DNA from: Proteobacteria bacterium UBA664
GTDB taxonomy: Bacteria; Pseudomonadota; Gammaproteobacteria; UBA7966
Assembly: GCA_002299125.1 (NCBI GenBank)
Contig: DBNU01000057.1
Span: 1-6,393, forward strand
Direction: 5' to 3'
Length of the DNA stretch: 6,393 bases
Shown here: piece after piece, positions 1 through 5,926 of the stretch
Layout: each line of letters begins with the position of its first letter
Numbering within the stretch: position 1 is the first letter of the stretch
Notes under the pieces: model-generated
Databases searched by the model: none
What the model saw: the letters and a program-made list of their open reading frames with translations, nothing else
What the model was told of the DNA's origin: nothing
Program-made: the position numbers and the translations under genes

Positions 1-113
1 TAGCTGATGCCTCTGGCCCAGAAAGAACAACCTCGCCCCGAGCGAGATCCTGTGGCGTGTTTCTCTTGGTGCCGTATGCCTGTCCAAGGAGGTAGCGTGA
101 CCTGATACGCAGG
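1..113. other. Unassigned left edge, minus frame open
   Basis: No gene with a start codon can be supported here. One minus-strand frame stays open from about position 139 down to position 1 and reads plausibly protein-like (for example RYLLGQAYGTKRNTPQDLAR in the middle), but it has no ATG, GTG or TTG start and would have to begin inside or before the toxin gene. It may be a remnant or the coincidental reading of GC-rich DNA. On the plus strand a perfect AAGGAGG at 86-92 is followed by a GTG, but that frame stops after two codons, so it is not a gene start. Confidence 0.25.
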
Positions 114-116
114 TCA
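98..116. repeat. Perfect inverted repeat over the toxin stop codon
   Basis: TGACCTG at 98-104 and CAGGTCA at 110-116 are perfect inverted copies around a 5-base loop. The right arm contains the stop codon of the minus-strand acetyltransferase gene. There is no T-run on either side, so this is a weak 3'-end hairpin at most rather than a classical intrinsic terminator. Confidence 0.4.
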
Positions 117-611
117 GCGTACCCAGCGGCGGGCGTCCTTCAACAGCAGTAGCAGTTGCCGCTCACGCAGCGGCGAGGCAATGAAGCCGAAGCGGGAATA
201 AAACTTCGCGGCCCCCTCATCGATGGGGTGCGTCAACATTGCCCGGATGCCGGCCTGCTCGCCTACAAGCAGCGTGCGACGAATTGCATCCTGCAACAGC
301 CCGAAGCCTATTCCCTGGCCGTGATCCTGCGTCGAGACCGCCAAACGCGCGAGGATCATGACCGGTATCGGGTATTGCCCCATTCCTCTGCGGATGCGAT
401 CCGGCGCATCCAGCGCGTCGATCTGACCGACAGTCAGACTGAAGTAGCCCACCACCCGGTCAGCATCGGTCACGATGAAGGTGCGGGCCGAGCCGCTGCC
501 CTGGGCCTGACAAGCGTGGCGCAGCAACCAATCGTTTAGCACCGGTTTGCCGCAGTCGAATCCTTCCAGCCGATGTTGGCTCCCCAAAGGTTCAGGTCCG
601 CGCCACCTCAC
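114..611 (-). CDS. GNAT acetyltransferase toxin, TacT-like
   Basis: This 165-residue protein has the full length and layout of the TacT/AtaT-type GNAT toxins, which acetylate the amino group of aminoacyl-tRNA with acetyl-CoA and stop translation. Visible landmarks are the N-terminal FDCGKPVLNDWL segment (residues 18-29), the RTFIV strand and VVGYFSL (53-59), the acetyl-CoA-binding segment LARLAV followed by QDHGQGIGFGLL (88-106), and the late AAKFYSRFGF (134-143), whose Tyr138 matches the conserved catalytic-site tyrosine of the family. The start is GTG at 611-609, and its bases overlap the stop codon of the upstream antitoxin gene (GTGA), which implies translational coupling. No frameshift or missing core motif is seen. 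The family call is strong; the tRNA target cannot be read from the sequence. Confidence 0.9.
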   Translation of the reverse strand: MRWRGPEPLGSQHRLEGFDCGKPVLNDWLLRHACQAQGSGSARTFIVTDADRVVGYFSLTVGQIDALDAPDRIRRGMGQYPIPVMILARLAVSTQDHGQGIGFGLLQDAIRRTLLVGEQAGIRAMLTHPIDEGAAKFYSRFGFIASPLRERQLLLLLKDARRWVR

Positions 612-901
612 TTCGCATCCCAGGGTGCCTTGCGCGCAAACAGGTCACGCAAACCTGCATTGGGCTGTTCCGGTTGTTCCAGCAGATCCATCAGCGCTTG
701 ATACTGGCTGTCCGAAACCATGAAGAGGCGTTGGTCCAACAGCGTCTGTTCGGCGGCAAGGCAGGCGCTGTCCAGAATGAAGTCGGTCAGGGATTTGTGC
801 GCCACCGCGGCGGCACGGCGCAGCACCGCTTCCTGTTCGGGTGTGGCGCGCAAGCCCAGGCGGGCAGTCCTGGAAGCCGGAGAGGATGTAGTGGGGGCCA
901 C
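608..901 (-). CDS. DUF1778 (TacA-like) ribbon-helix-helix antitoxin
   Basis: This is the antitoxin partner of the overlapping acetyltransferase toxin. From the GTG at 901-899 it has 97 residues, the normal family size. I chose that start because AAGAGG (906-911 region, minus strand) lies 7 bases upstream and because the longer open frame contains low-quality sequence. RLGLRATPEQ (14-23) is the DNA-binding strand and turn of DUF1778 proteins; the two helices follow (about 21-33 and 37-55, with SLTDFILDSA). The C-terminal part ends in LRDLFARKAPWDAK, matching the family's toxin-wrapping tail (KAPW). It should repress its own promoter as a complex with the toxin and neutralise the toxin by contact. 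An ATG exists upstream at about 929, but it is in a different frame. Confidence 0.88.
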   Translation of the reverse strand: MAPTTSSPASRTARLGLRATPEQEAVLRRAAAVAHKSLTDFILDSACLAAEQTLLDQRLFMVSDSQYQALMDLLEQPEQPNAGLRDLFARKAPWDAK

Positions 902-937
902 GGCGATGCCTCTTGATGTCTGTTTCCATGTGGCGAC

Positions 938-956
938 GTTAGTACACAAGACAAAC
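938..956. promoter_or_regulatory. Possible operator of the antitoxin-toxin operon
   Basis: GTTAGT at 938-943 and GACAAAC ending at 956 form an imperfect inverted repeat (outer GTT/AAC perfect, one mismatch inside each 6-base arm). It sits about 40 bases upstream of the chosen antitoxin start, where autoregulating ribbon-helix-helix proteins usually bind. No convincing -35/-10 pair could be fixed around it. Confidence 0.3.
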
Positions 957-1243
957 ACGATCCAGCCCGAGTCGGTTATTCGATGACCACTGATCGGCTG
1001 TGATCCGAGTCGGCCCTGCCAAGTCCTCGGCAGGCCCGCCGGGATGGGCGCGCCGCAGTCTATCGATAGGTACTGGCGGCTGGCCGGCCCGCCGCCGTTG
1101 CAGGGAGGGGGCACGACACCTGGCATCCATGGGGCATGTGGTCGGGAGGTTCGCGCGCGGGTTGCGTCCTGCCAGAAATGGCGCACCTCGGCACTCCCCT
1201 GCGGTCACTCAGGCGCAAATCCCAGCTTGGCAACGGGTTTTAC
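957..1243. other. Intergenic region between two divergent TA modules
   Basis: No gene is supported in this stretch between the minus-strand antitoxin and the plus-strand antitoxin-like gene; the frames that stay open read as Arg/Pro/Gly-rich shadows. It does hold a 9-base direct repeat, CCGAGTCGG at 967-975 and 1005-1013 (38 bases apart), and a 6-base hairpin, CCTGCC at 1015-1020 with GGCAGG at 1029-1034. The region should contain promoters for both divergent modules, but none matches consensus well enough to place. Confidence 0.4.
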
Positions 1244-1254
1244 AGGGAGCACGC

Positions 1255-1452
1255 ATGAACATTGAAGAACTGGAAGCTGCCGTGGCACGTCTGCCTCCGT
1301 CCGACCTCGCTCGCTTTTCGCAATGGTTCGAGGAGTTCATGGCGGAACACTGGGACAGCAAGATCGAGTCCGACATTCTGTCGGGTCGTCTGGACGCGGC
1401 TGGCAAGCGGGCCGATGAGGCCTTTTCAGCGGGTCGCTGCACTCCTCTTTGA
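1255..1452 (+). CDS. Small antitoxin-like protein of a RelE/ParE pair
   Basis: This 65-residue protein begins at an ATG preceded by AGGGAG at 1244-1249 with a 5-base spacer. It is acidic and helical, starts MNIEELEAAVARLPPSDLAR, continues with a WFEEFMAEHWD segment, and ends with SGRLDAAGKRADEAFSAGRC and a final TPL. That layout (W-D-x-x-I-E, then G-R/K-L-D, then an A-G-R-C-T-P-L tail) is the one I know from short hypothetical proteins encoded just upstream of RelE/ParE-fold toxins. Its stop codon overlaps the next gene's start (TTGA), so the two are translated as a unit. No DNA-binding motif can be recognised. The antitoxin role is inferred from position, size and the toxin-like neighbour. 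Confidence 0.75.
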   Translation: MNIEELEAAVARLPPSDLARFSQWFEEFMAEHWDSKIESDILSGRLDAAGKRADEAFSAGRCTPL

Positions 1453-1724
1453 ATCATCTCGCTTCACCAGAGTTCGGGCTCCATTACCGCCAGATGCCCG
1501 ACGACATTCAACGACTGGCGGACAAGAACTTCACCTTGCTCAAGGCCGATCCTCGCCATCCGGCGATTCGCCTGAAGAAGGTTGGCAACTTCTGGTCGGC
1601 CCGCGTCGGTTTACGCTACCGCGCTTTGGCGAAGGAACGCGCGGAAGGGCTCGTGTGGTTCTGGATCGATCCGCACTCGGCCTATGACCAACTCACGTCG
1701 CGCGCAGTAGAGTGGTCTCGCTGA
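1449..1724 (+). CDS. ParE/RelE-superfamily toxin-like protein
   Basis: This 91-residue protein is a likely ParE/RelE-fold toxin. Its core segments are FGLHYRQMPDDIQRLADKNF (9-28), LLKADPRHPAIRLKKV, then FWSARVGLRYRALAKE, and the C-terminal strand GLVWFWIDPHSAYDQL. The motif order (helical pair, NF-x-LLK-x-x-P-x-HP, K-x-V-G-x-W-x-x-R-V, Y-R-A, and W-I-x-x-H-x-x-Y-D) is that of the family. The start is a TTG at 1449-1451 that shares bases with the upstream TGA; the first ATG (Met16, 1494) would remove most of the first helix, so TTG is preferred. No strong ribosome binding site precedes it, so translation probably depends on reinitiation. It converges on a degraded toxin relic. Whether it cuts mRNA or poisons gyrase cannot be told. 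Confidence 0.78.
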   Translation: MNHLASPEFGLHYRQMPDDIQRLADKNFTLLKADPRHPAIRLKKVGNFWSARVGLRYRALAKERAEGLVWFWIDPHSAYDQLTSRAVEWSR

Positions 1725-1758
1725 AAGGCTGGACAGAGGCACGCGATGCAGCAGACGT

Positions 1759-2030
1759 TTACCGCAGTCGTCTATCGCGCTGGGCTTCCAGCGCCTCGAC
1801 CTCCGCAGGGCTGAGCTTGCTGGATCTGGAGGGCACGGCGGATCTCCTTCAGCACGCTGAGCGGGAGGTTCTCTCGCGTGGACTTGGCAAACAGGGTCAG
1901 CAGATAGACCTCATCGTGCCCGGCTCGCAGCAGGTAAACGACCCGCACTCCGCCGGACTCGCCGCTGCCCGGCCGAGAGGCGCGCGCGCCCGGCGAGCAT
2001 AGGCGGCAAACGCATGCCGCCGGGTAGTGA
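1759..2030 (-). pseudogene. Frameshifted relic of a RelE/HigB-type toxin
   Basis: On the minus strand, ESGGVRVVYLLRAGHDEV followed by YLLTLFAKSTRENL and SVLKEIRRALQI reads as the central and C-terminal strands of a RelE/HigB toxin (G-G-V-R-V-x-Y and Y-L-L-T-x-x-A-K are the family hallmarks). That frame ends in a stop at 1772-1774 after a non-family Gly/Pro-rich tail. Shifting one frame from about position 1820 instead gives SKLSPAEVEALEAQRDRRLR, ending in a stop at 1759-1761, which also looks like a toxin C-terminus. The N-terminal half is scrambled: GGMR and RHAFAAYARR appear in the other two frames at 1985-2030. No start codon or antitoxin partner is present, and palindromic repeats begin right behind it. 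I judge it decayed rather than functional. Confidence 0.6.
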
Positions 2031-2059
2031 CAAGGCCAAACGTCCCCCTCGGAGTCGTT

Positions 2060-2127
2060 CCGTCATCCCGCAGTGCCGCCGTCATCCCCGCGCCCTCCGT
2101 CATCCCCGCGCAGGCGGGGATCCAGTG
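2060..2127. repeat. GTCATCCCC-type palindromic repeat cluster, left
   Basis: Three direct copies of CCGTCATCCC(C)GC begin at 2060, 2079 and 2097 (19 and 18 bases apart). The third runs into a perfect hairpin: ATCCCCGC at 2102-2109, loop GCAG, GCGGGGAT at 2114-2121, followed by CCAGTG. Dispersed GTCATCCCCGC...GGATCCAG palindromes of this type are common in GC-rich proteobacterial intergenic regions. A related inverted copy lies at 2586-2610. Confidence 0.75.
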
Positions 2128-2242
2128 CTTGCACGGTCACCGCCGGAGGCCCCGCTGCCGCCGTCTCCGGTACTCCGGGCGGGGCGGGCATGAGGGCCGG
2201 CGATGAAAGACGAGCACTTGGGGCGGAGTAAGTGCGCGACAG

Positions 2243-2440
2243 TCATGCCGCAATGCCTTCAACGACGAGATGGCTCACGTCAGTTCTCTGGCTCGCATGC
2301 TCAAACGTGATGGCGCAGACGTTTCCCTGTGCATCGACATCCAGAATGGTGTTGTCATCCAGGTCCCTGGATTCGGCTATGCCACTGTCGCGGAATTCGA
2401 TGTACAGCGTGTCGGTGTCTTCAAAGTAGCTGACCTTCAT
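2243..2440 (-). CDS. DUF2283 domain-containing small protein
   Basis: From the ATG at 2440-2438 this is a 65-residue protein beginning MKVSYFEDTDTLYIEF, the hallmark opening of DUF2283 proteins, followed by a D-S-G-I-A-E-S-R-D-L-D-D-N segment, a turn reading DVDAQGNVCAI, and a final helix around TFEHASQR. Length is normal for the family. AGAGGG (2449-2454 on the minus strand) lies 8 bases upstream of this ATG; a GTG three codons earlier would sit directly against it, so ATG is preferred. DUF2283 genes are often found beside DUF4258 genes and proposed to form toxin-antitoxin-like pairs; no such partner is seen here, so this copy is an orphan. The molecular function is unknown. It lies between two clusters of palindromic repeats. 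Confidence 0.9.
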   Translation of the reverse strand: MKVSYFEDTDTLYIEFRDSGIAESRDLDDNTILDVDAQGNVCAITFEHASQRTDVSHLVVEGIAA

Positions 2441-2474
2441 GATTCGCACCCTCTATTGATGACAGGGCTTGTAG

Positions 2475-2500
2475 GTTGGGGTGGGCGTGCGTGCCCCAAC
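2475..2500. repeat. GTTGGGG/CCCCAAC interspersed hairpin
   Basis: GTTGGGG at 2475-2481 and CCCCAAC at 2494-2500 form a perfect 7-base stem around a 12-base GC-rich loop, preceded by GTAG. Hairpins of the form TAGGTTGGGG...CCCCAAC are a frequent interspersed element of proteobacterial intergenic DNA. It lies just upstream of the DUF2283 gene. Confidence 0.55.
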
Positions 2501-2585
2501 GGAGGATGGTCGTTGCCGTGCAGGGGCGCTACCCCGCGGCGACTGCGGTGGGGACCCAGTTCCTTGCCCAGCGACGGCGGCACGA

Positions 2586-2705
2586 CACTGGATTCCCGCC
2601 TGCGCGGGAAGGACGATGATGACTGTCATCCCCGAGTGCCCGTAATCCCTGCCCCCGAGTGCCCTTGTCGGGGGCGGGGATGACGGTGAGTTGCCATCCC
2701 CGCGC
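2586..2705. repeat. Palindromic repeat cluster, right
   Basis: CACTGGATTCCCGCCTGCGC begins at 2586 and contains a perfect 7-base hairpin (TTCCCGC 2593-2599, loop CTGC, GCGGGAA 2604-2610). Next comes a nested hairpin: outer arms GTCATCCCC at 2625-2633 and GGGGATGAC at 2676-2684, inner arms GCCCCCGA at 2651-2658 and TCGGGGGC at 2668-2675. A further half copy, CCATCCCCGCGC, starts at 2694. The first hairpin is the inverse of the one at 2103-2127. Confidence 0.7.
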
Positions 2706-2989
2706 CTGGGAATTCGTCCTGACTTGCGCGGGCGATGTCGGGGGTAGTGGCGTAGGGGCAGCGGCTGGAGGTCGCAGGGGCCGGCGCGGTCGGTGCTGGG
2801 CCAGGCGCGGGTGCTTCGGGTCGGTGCGCATCGGGCAAGGGCGGGTGCGGGGGGGATCCAGCCCGTCAATCCGCGCACTTGGGGCGCGGGGGGCGGCCTT
2901 GCCGGGGGCATCGGGCAGCCGGTCGCGCAGGGGGCGTTGCGGGGGCAGGGTGCGGTGCCCGGGCGGGCGGCCCCAAGAAATGTGCGCGA
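2706..2989. other. G-rich intergenic stretch, no gene
   Basis: No gene is supported between the palindromic repeats and the PhoB-type site. Frames that stay open on either strand are dominated by Gly, Arg, Pro and Ala and resemble no family I know. The plus strand is markedly richer in G than C between about 2740 and 2975, unlike the coding DNA to either side. Confidence 0.5.
2833..2855 (+). other. Canonical G-quadruplex motif
   Basis: Four G-runs, GGG at 2833-2835, 2839-2841 and 2843-2845 and a seven-G run at 2849-2855, are separated by loops of 3, 1 and 3 bases. This fits the standard three-tetrad quadruplex rule on the plus strand. It lies about 155 bases upstream of the PhoB-type site. 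Confidence 0.55.
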
Positions 2990-3007
2990 GTTCACAGATC
3001 CGTGAAC
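2990..3007. promoter_or_regulatory. Inverted repeat abutting the PhoB-type site
   Basis: GTTCAC at 2990-2995 and GTGAAC at 3002-3007 are perfect inverted arms around AGATCC, ending two bases before the first PhoB-type repeat. Position and symmetry suggest a binding site for a second, dimeric regulator; the regulator cannot be identified from the sequence. Confidence 0.4.
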
Positions 3008-3009
3008 GG

Positions 3010-3038
3010 CTGTAACAAAATCTTCATAAAACTGTAAC
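3010..3038 (+). promoter_or_regulatory. PhoB box (three 7-base repeats)
   Basis: CTGTAAC at 3010, TCTTCAT at 3021 and CTGTAAC at 3032 are spaced exactly 11 bases apart, each pair separated by AAAA. This is the architecture of the Pho box, where PhoB dimers bind direct repeats of CTGTCAT with a 4-base A/T-rich spacer and take the place of a -35 element. The outer repeats match CTGTCAT at 5 of 7 positions and the middle one at 4 of 7. The AT-rich block stands out sharply from GC-rich surroundings and points toward the plus-strand genes downstream. A -10 is not certain; TATCTT at 3059-3064 is one candidate. Confidence 0.7.
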
Positions 3039-3421
3039 GACACGGTCGCAATCCGGAGGTATCTTCCGCCCCGTGTCCAGAGGAGATGCATCGGCACACC
3101 GGGTTTGGCACGCCGGCAGCGTGCAGGGCCCGGGGCCTCCCGGAAGGGGGCAGCCGGTGTTTGGCTATGGGATCTGGTGTCTCACCCTTGGCACGGGTGC
3201 CACCCGGCCCGGTGGGCGGCCCGCACAGTACGGCGGGCGCCTCGATGCGGGTCGCAATGTCCTTGAGTACGGTCTTCAGTCCTTCGTCAGTTCAGGTACA
3301 GACATCTCATCTTCCGGAGCGGGCCTGCCGCAGCCGGGCAATCTCTACCGGGGCTTGCGCCCGGGTGGTCGGCCTTCCGGCCGGCGCTCTACCCAACTTT
3401 CATACCTCAGGAGTCACCCTC
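3039..3421 (+). promoter_or_regulatory. Long structured leader of the VPLPA gene
   Basis: About 380 bases separate the PhoB-type site from the first convincing start codon. The two open plus frames here do not resemble a known family and only one of them joins the downstream gene in frame, so I treat the stretch as untranslated leader. It contains GC hairpins, for example CGGCC at 3370-3374 with GGCCG at 3379-3383. A GAGGAG at about 3080-3085 touches an ATG with no spacing, which makes an upstream start unlikely. The real ribosome binding site is AGGAG at 3409-3413. I recognise no known riboswitch class. Confidence 0.4.
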
Positions 3422-4189
3422 ATGAATTCCAGCCTCAAGGCCCTGGCCGTTGCCGTGGCCTTCGCCGCCGGCACCGCCCCTGCCGCTGCCCAGACCACCT
3501 TCTTCGACAGCACCGGCGCGCTCGGTAGCTCCATGATCCTGGCCGTGTGGGACGACGTGCGCGACGTCTCCTATGTGCGCGACCTCGGCATCCGCTACGC
3601 GCAGTTCCTGCCGACCGTGCAGCCGCTGCAATCCTGGGCCCCTTCCGCGCTGTTCGGTGAGACCTTCCTCGGCCAGGGCACGGGCCCGGTGTGGTCTGTG
3701 GCCTCCAATCTCGCCAATCTGCAGTGGACGGTGTTCGGCGGTGAGACGCTCGCCCCCAATAACATGGCTTTGACGCGTCGGGTCGGCGAGGCGCTGCCCC
3801 TCAACAACACGAACACCTTTCTTGCCACTGCGCTCGGGGCGGCATTCAGCATCATCAACCAGGGGCGCCTGCTGGACGTGAACGCCACCAGCTTTAGCAG
3901 TGGCCCGGACAAGAACGGCATCGAACACTCCGTCAACGACGAGCGCCTGCTTTTGACGCCAACCGTCTTCGGCACCTACTGGGGCTCCATCGGCGAGAAC
4001 ATGGCCTTAATCAACTACACCGGCAGTCTTTCGGGAGCGGCAAATCGGCCTGCCCCGCAGCGCTACAACGCCTTCATGCGCCTGGATGGTGACGGCACGC
4101 TGCACTATGTGCCGGTGCCGGCCGCCGTGTGGCTGCTCGGCTCCGCCCTGGTGGGCATGGCCGGCGTGGCCCGCCGCCGCGCCGCCTGA
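3422..4189 (+). CDS. Secreted VPLPA-CTERM (PEP-CTERM-like) protein
   Basis: This 255-residue protein starts at an ATG with AGGAG 8 bases upstream. The frame is open farther upstream, but only this start gives a signal peptide: MNSSLKALAVAVAFAAGTAP, with likely cleavage after AAA (23/24). The C-terminus, residues 230-255, is a sorting tail: VPVPAAVWLL, then GSALVGMAGVA, then RRRAA. Such tails are recognised by exosortases, which cleave the protein for display or release at the outer surface. The preceding FMRLDGDGTLHYV is also typical of these proteins. The central domain (about 25-225), with AVWDDVRDVSYVRD, TVFGGETLAPNN and NMALINYTGSLSG, matches no family I recognise and its function is unknown. 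It is the first gene after the PhoB-type site, so induction under phosphate limitation is inferred. No exosortase gene is visible here. Confidence 0.85.
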   Translation: MNSSLKALAVAVAFAAGTAPAAAQTTFFDSTGALGSSMILAVWDDVRDVSYVRDLGIRYAQFLPTVQPLQSWAPSALFGETFLGQGTGPVWSVASNLANLQWTVFGGETLAPNNMALTRRVGEALPLNNTNTFLATALGAAFSIINQGRLLDVNATSFSSGPDKNGIEHSVNDERLLLTPTVFGTYWGSIGENMALINYTGSLSGAANRPAPQRYNAFMRLDGDGTLHYVPVPAAVWLLGSALVGMAGVARRRAA

Positions 4190-4227
4190 GGCCATCCGCC
4201 CTCGCGTCGTCAGCCACCCTTGTTGCA

Positions 4228-4253
4228 AGCCCGCCCGGATTTCCGAGCGGGCT
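4228..4253 (+). other. Intergenic hairpin after the VPLPA gene
   Basis: AGCCCGC at 4228-4234 and GCGGGCT at 4247-4253 form a 7-base stem, continued past one mismatch by CGG/CCG around an ATTT loop. No T-run follows, so it is not a classical terminator on the plus strand. It could stabilise the upstream mRNA 3' end or slow read-through into the PstS-like gene. Confidence 0.4.
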
Positions 4254-4258
4254 GACCG

Positions 4259-4288
4259 AAAAAAGAGGCGGCCGGTACGCCGGCCGCC
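4259..4288 (-). terminator. Hairpin with T-run on the minus strand
   Basis: GGCGGCCGG at 4267-4275 and CCGGCCGCC at 4280-4288 make a perfect 9-base stem around TACG. On the minus strand the hairpin is followed, after TC, by six T residues (AAAAAA at 4259-4264 on the plus strand), the form of an intrinsic terminator. On the plus strand it lacks a T-run. No minus-strand gene lies to its right in this window, so it may stop antisense transcription. Confidence 0.5.
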
Positions 4289-4373
4289 CGCCCCAAGCTC
4301 GCTTCAAGTCTCCAGCGCCTCGCCCAGCCGTTCCGTTGATCACCCATCCATTCCGTCATTCAGGAGTCTTCGC

Positions 4374-5735
4374 ATGAACTTCCTCCGCACCTCGCTCGCC
4401 GCTGCCCTGGCCGTCGCCACCGTGCCCGCCAGCGCCCTGCCGCTCACCCACGCCTTCAATCTGCGCCTCGATATCTCCGGCGCCACGGCGCAGGAGGCCT
4501 CCCTTGTGCTCGCCATGGTCGACATCTGCAACCAGGCAGACCTCGACGTGTGGGTCCAGGGCAATCACCAGGTCGTCACCTGCACCATCAACGCCGCCGG
4601 CGCGCCGCTCGATGGCCAGTCCGTAATCATGCGCAAGTCCGGTGTGGGTGGTTCCGGCAACGGCATCGCCCCCGTGTTCCAGCAGACCGGCGTGCCCTTC
4701 GCCACCGACGCCGCCTGGGCCACCTGCACCACCACCACCGCCACCACCCGCACCGTATCCAGCGGCACCAAGACCTTCAACACCCGCAGCGGCTGCACCA
4801 TCACCACCGCCGCTCGCGTGCCCGGTGCCGGTCTGTCGGATGTGGAGCCGCGCCTGTTCGCCGCCGAGTTCGGTGCCGCCGCCGTCACGCCCGGCGCCGG
4901 TGATCGTGTGATCGGCACCTCCGCGCTGGCCTTCGGCGTGGTCGCCACCACCACCCTGCGCGATGCCATGCAGACTGCCCAGGGCCTGACGGTCGGCAGT
5001 GATGATGTCGCCCAGATGCCGAACATCTCCACCGCCGAACTGGCCTCCGTGCTCACCGGCAACCTGGGCCTCGCCAATCAGCTCGCCGGGGCACCGGTGG
5101 TGGCCGCCAACGGCGGTGCCATCAACCTCGCCCGCCGCGTGAACACCTCCGGCAGCCAGAAGATCGCCGAGGTCGCCCTGCTGAACCAGGGCTGTGCCGC
5201 CGGTGTGAGCCTGATGCAGTTCACTGCGGGTCCCAATGGCTTCGGTGGCGTGGTCTCGCTCGGCAGCGGCACCAGCGACCTGCTGAACGCCCTGCGCGAT
5301 GCCAACCTGGCCGGGCGTGCCGGCATCGGCTTCGTCTCCACCGAGTCCGCGCCGAACGTGAACGTGAAGTACCTGAAGATCGACGGCTTCGCGCCCTCCA
5401 TCGAGCACCTCATCAACGGCAACTACCGCTTCTACTCCATGAACGCCGCCACGGTGGATGCCTCGGTGACGGGCAATCTCGCGACCCTGTTCGATGCCCT
5501 GGCCGCCCGCCTTTCGGCCAGCCCCACCATCCAGGCCTCCAACGCCGCCTTCAACCGCACCTCCTGGCAGGGTGGTTTCGTCGGTGGTTTCGGTGCCACG
5601 CTGGCCGGCGCCGTGCCGGATGCCCGCCCGGTGAGCCTCACCCAGGCCCGCGGCAACCCGGTCTTCGCCGGCAGCAAGGACGCCTTCGGCGAAGGCTCAC
5701 TCAACAACTGCGACTCCCTGCAGCTCGTTCAGTAA
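4374..5735 (+). CDS. Secreted PstS-like substrate-binding protein
   Basis: This 453-residue protein begins at an ATG with AGGAG 7 bases upstream and carries a signal peptide ending PASA (cleavage about 21/22). LDISGATAQE (32-41) corresponds to the GAGAT loop of PstS, and ARRVNTSGSQ (253-262) to its R-x-D-G-S-G-T phosphate-contact loop; GIGFVSTESAP (317-327) and YLKIDGFAPSIEHLINGNYR (333-352) match the late strand and helix of the fold. The lobe order is therefore that of a phosphate-type periplasmic binding protein, but it is longer than E. coli PstS (346 residues) and no permease genes follow. Residues 117-147 are very Thr-rich. Six cysteines (52, 70, 118, 141, 274, 446) could form disulfides. 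Given the PhoB-type site upstream and the secretion gene downstream, scavenging or sensing phosphate outside the cell is a reasonable inference. The ligand is unproven. Confidence 0.72.
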   Translation: MNFLRTSLAAALAVATVPASALPLTHAFNLRLDISGATAQEASLVLAMVDICNQADLDVWVQGNHQVVTCTINAAGAPLDGQSVIMRKSGVGGSGNGIAPVFQQTGVPFATDAAWATCTTTTATTRTVSSGTKTFNTRSGCTITTAARVPGAGLSDVEPRLFAAEFGAAAVTPGAGDRVIGTSALAFGVVATTTLRDAMQTAQGLTVGSDDVAQMPNISTAELASVLTGNLGLANQLAGAPVVAANGGAINLARRVNTSGSQKIAEVALLNQGCAAGVSLMQFTAGPNGFGGVVSLGSGTSDLLNALRDANLAGRAGIGFVSTESAPNVNVKYLKIDGFAPSIEHLINGNYRFYSMNAATVDASVTGNLATLFDALAARLSASPTIQASNAAFNRTSWQGGFVGGFGATLAGAVPDARPVSLTQARGNPVFAGSKDAFGEGSLNNCDSLQLVQ

Positions 5736-5736
5736 G

Positions 5737-5797
5737 CCAGGCCCTGGCCCGGCCCGCTGCGCCCTCGGGTGTGCCGGGCCGGGTGCTGCAAGCCTGG
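5737..5797. repeat. Nested inverted repeats after the PstS-like gene
   Basis: CCAGGC at 5737-5742 pairs with GCCTGG at 5792-5797, and inside it CCCGGCCC at 5748-5755 pairs with GGGCCGGG at 5776-5783. The structure begins one base after the stop codon and precedes the terminator. It may protect the 3' end of the transcript. Confidence 0.5.
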
Positions 5798-5807
5798 TGT
5801 GTTCTTG

Positions 5808-5840
5808 GACGGCCCGGGGTCTCTCCGGGCCGTCTTTTTT
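5808..5840 (+). terminator. Strong intrinsic terminator
   Basis: GACGGCCCGG at 5808-5817 and CCGGGCCGTC at 5825-5834 form a perfect 10-base GC stem with a 7-base loop, followed directly by six T residues at 5835-5840. It is a textbook Rho-independent terminator on the plus strand, closing the transcript of the PstS-like gene about 85 bases before the next start codon. Confidence 0.9.
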
Positions 5841-5926
5841 GGTGGCAACCGCCACGCCGCCCGGGCACACTGCCCAGCGCCGTGTCGCCCCGGCCGCAAG
5901 GCCCAGAATCCTGGCAATACCCGCAG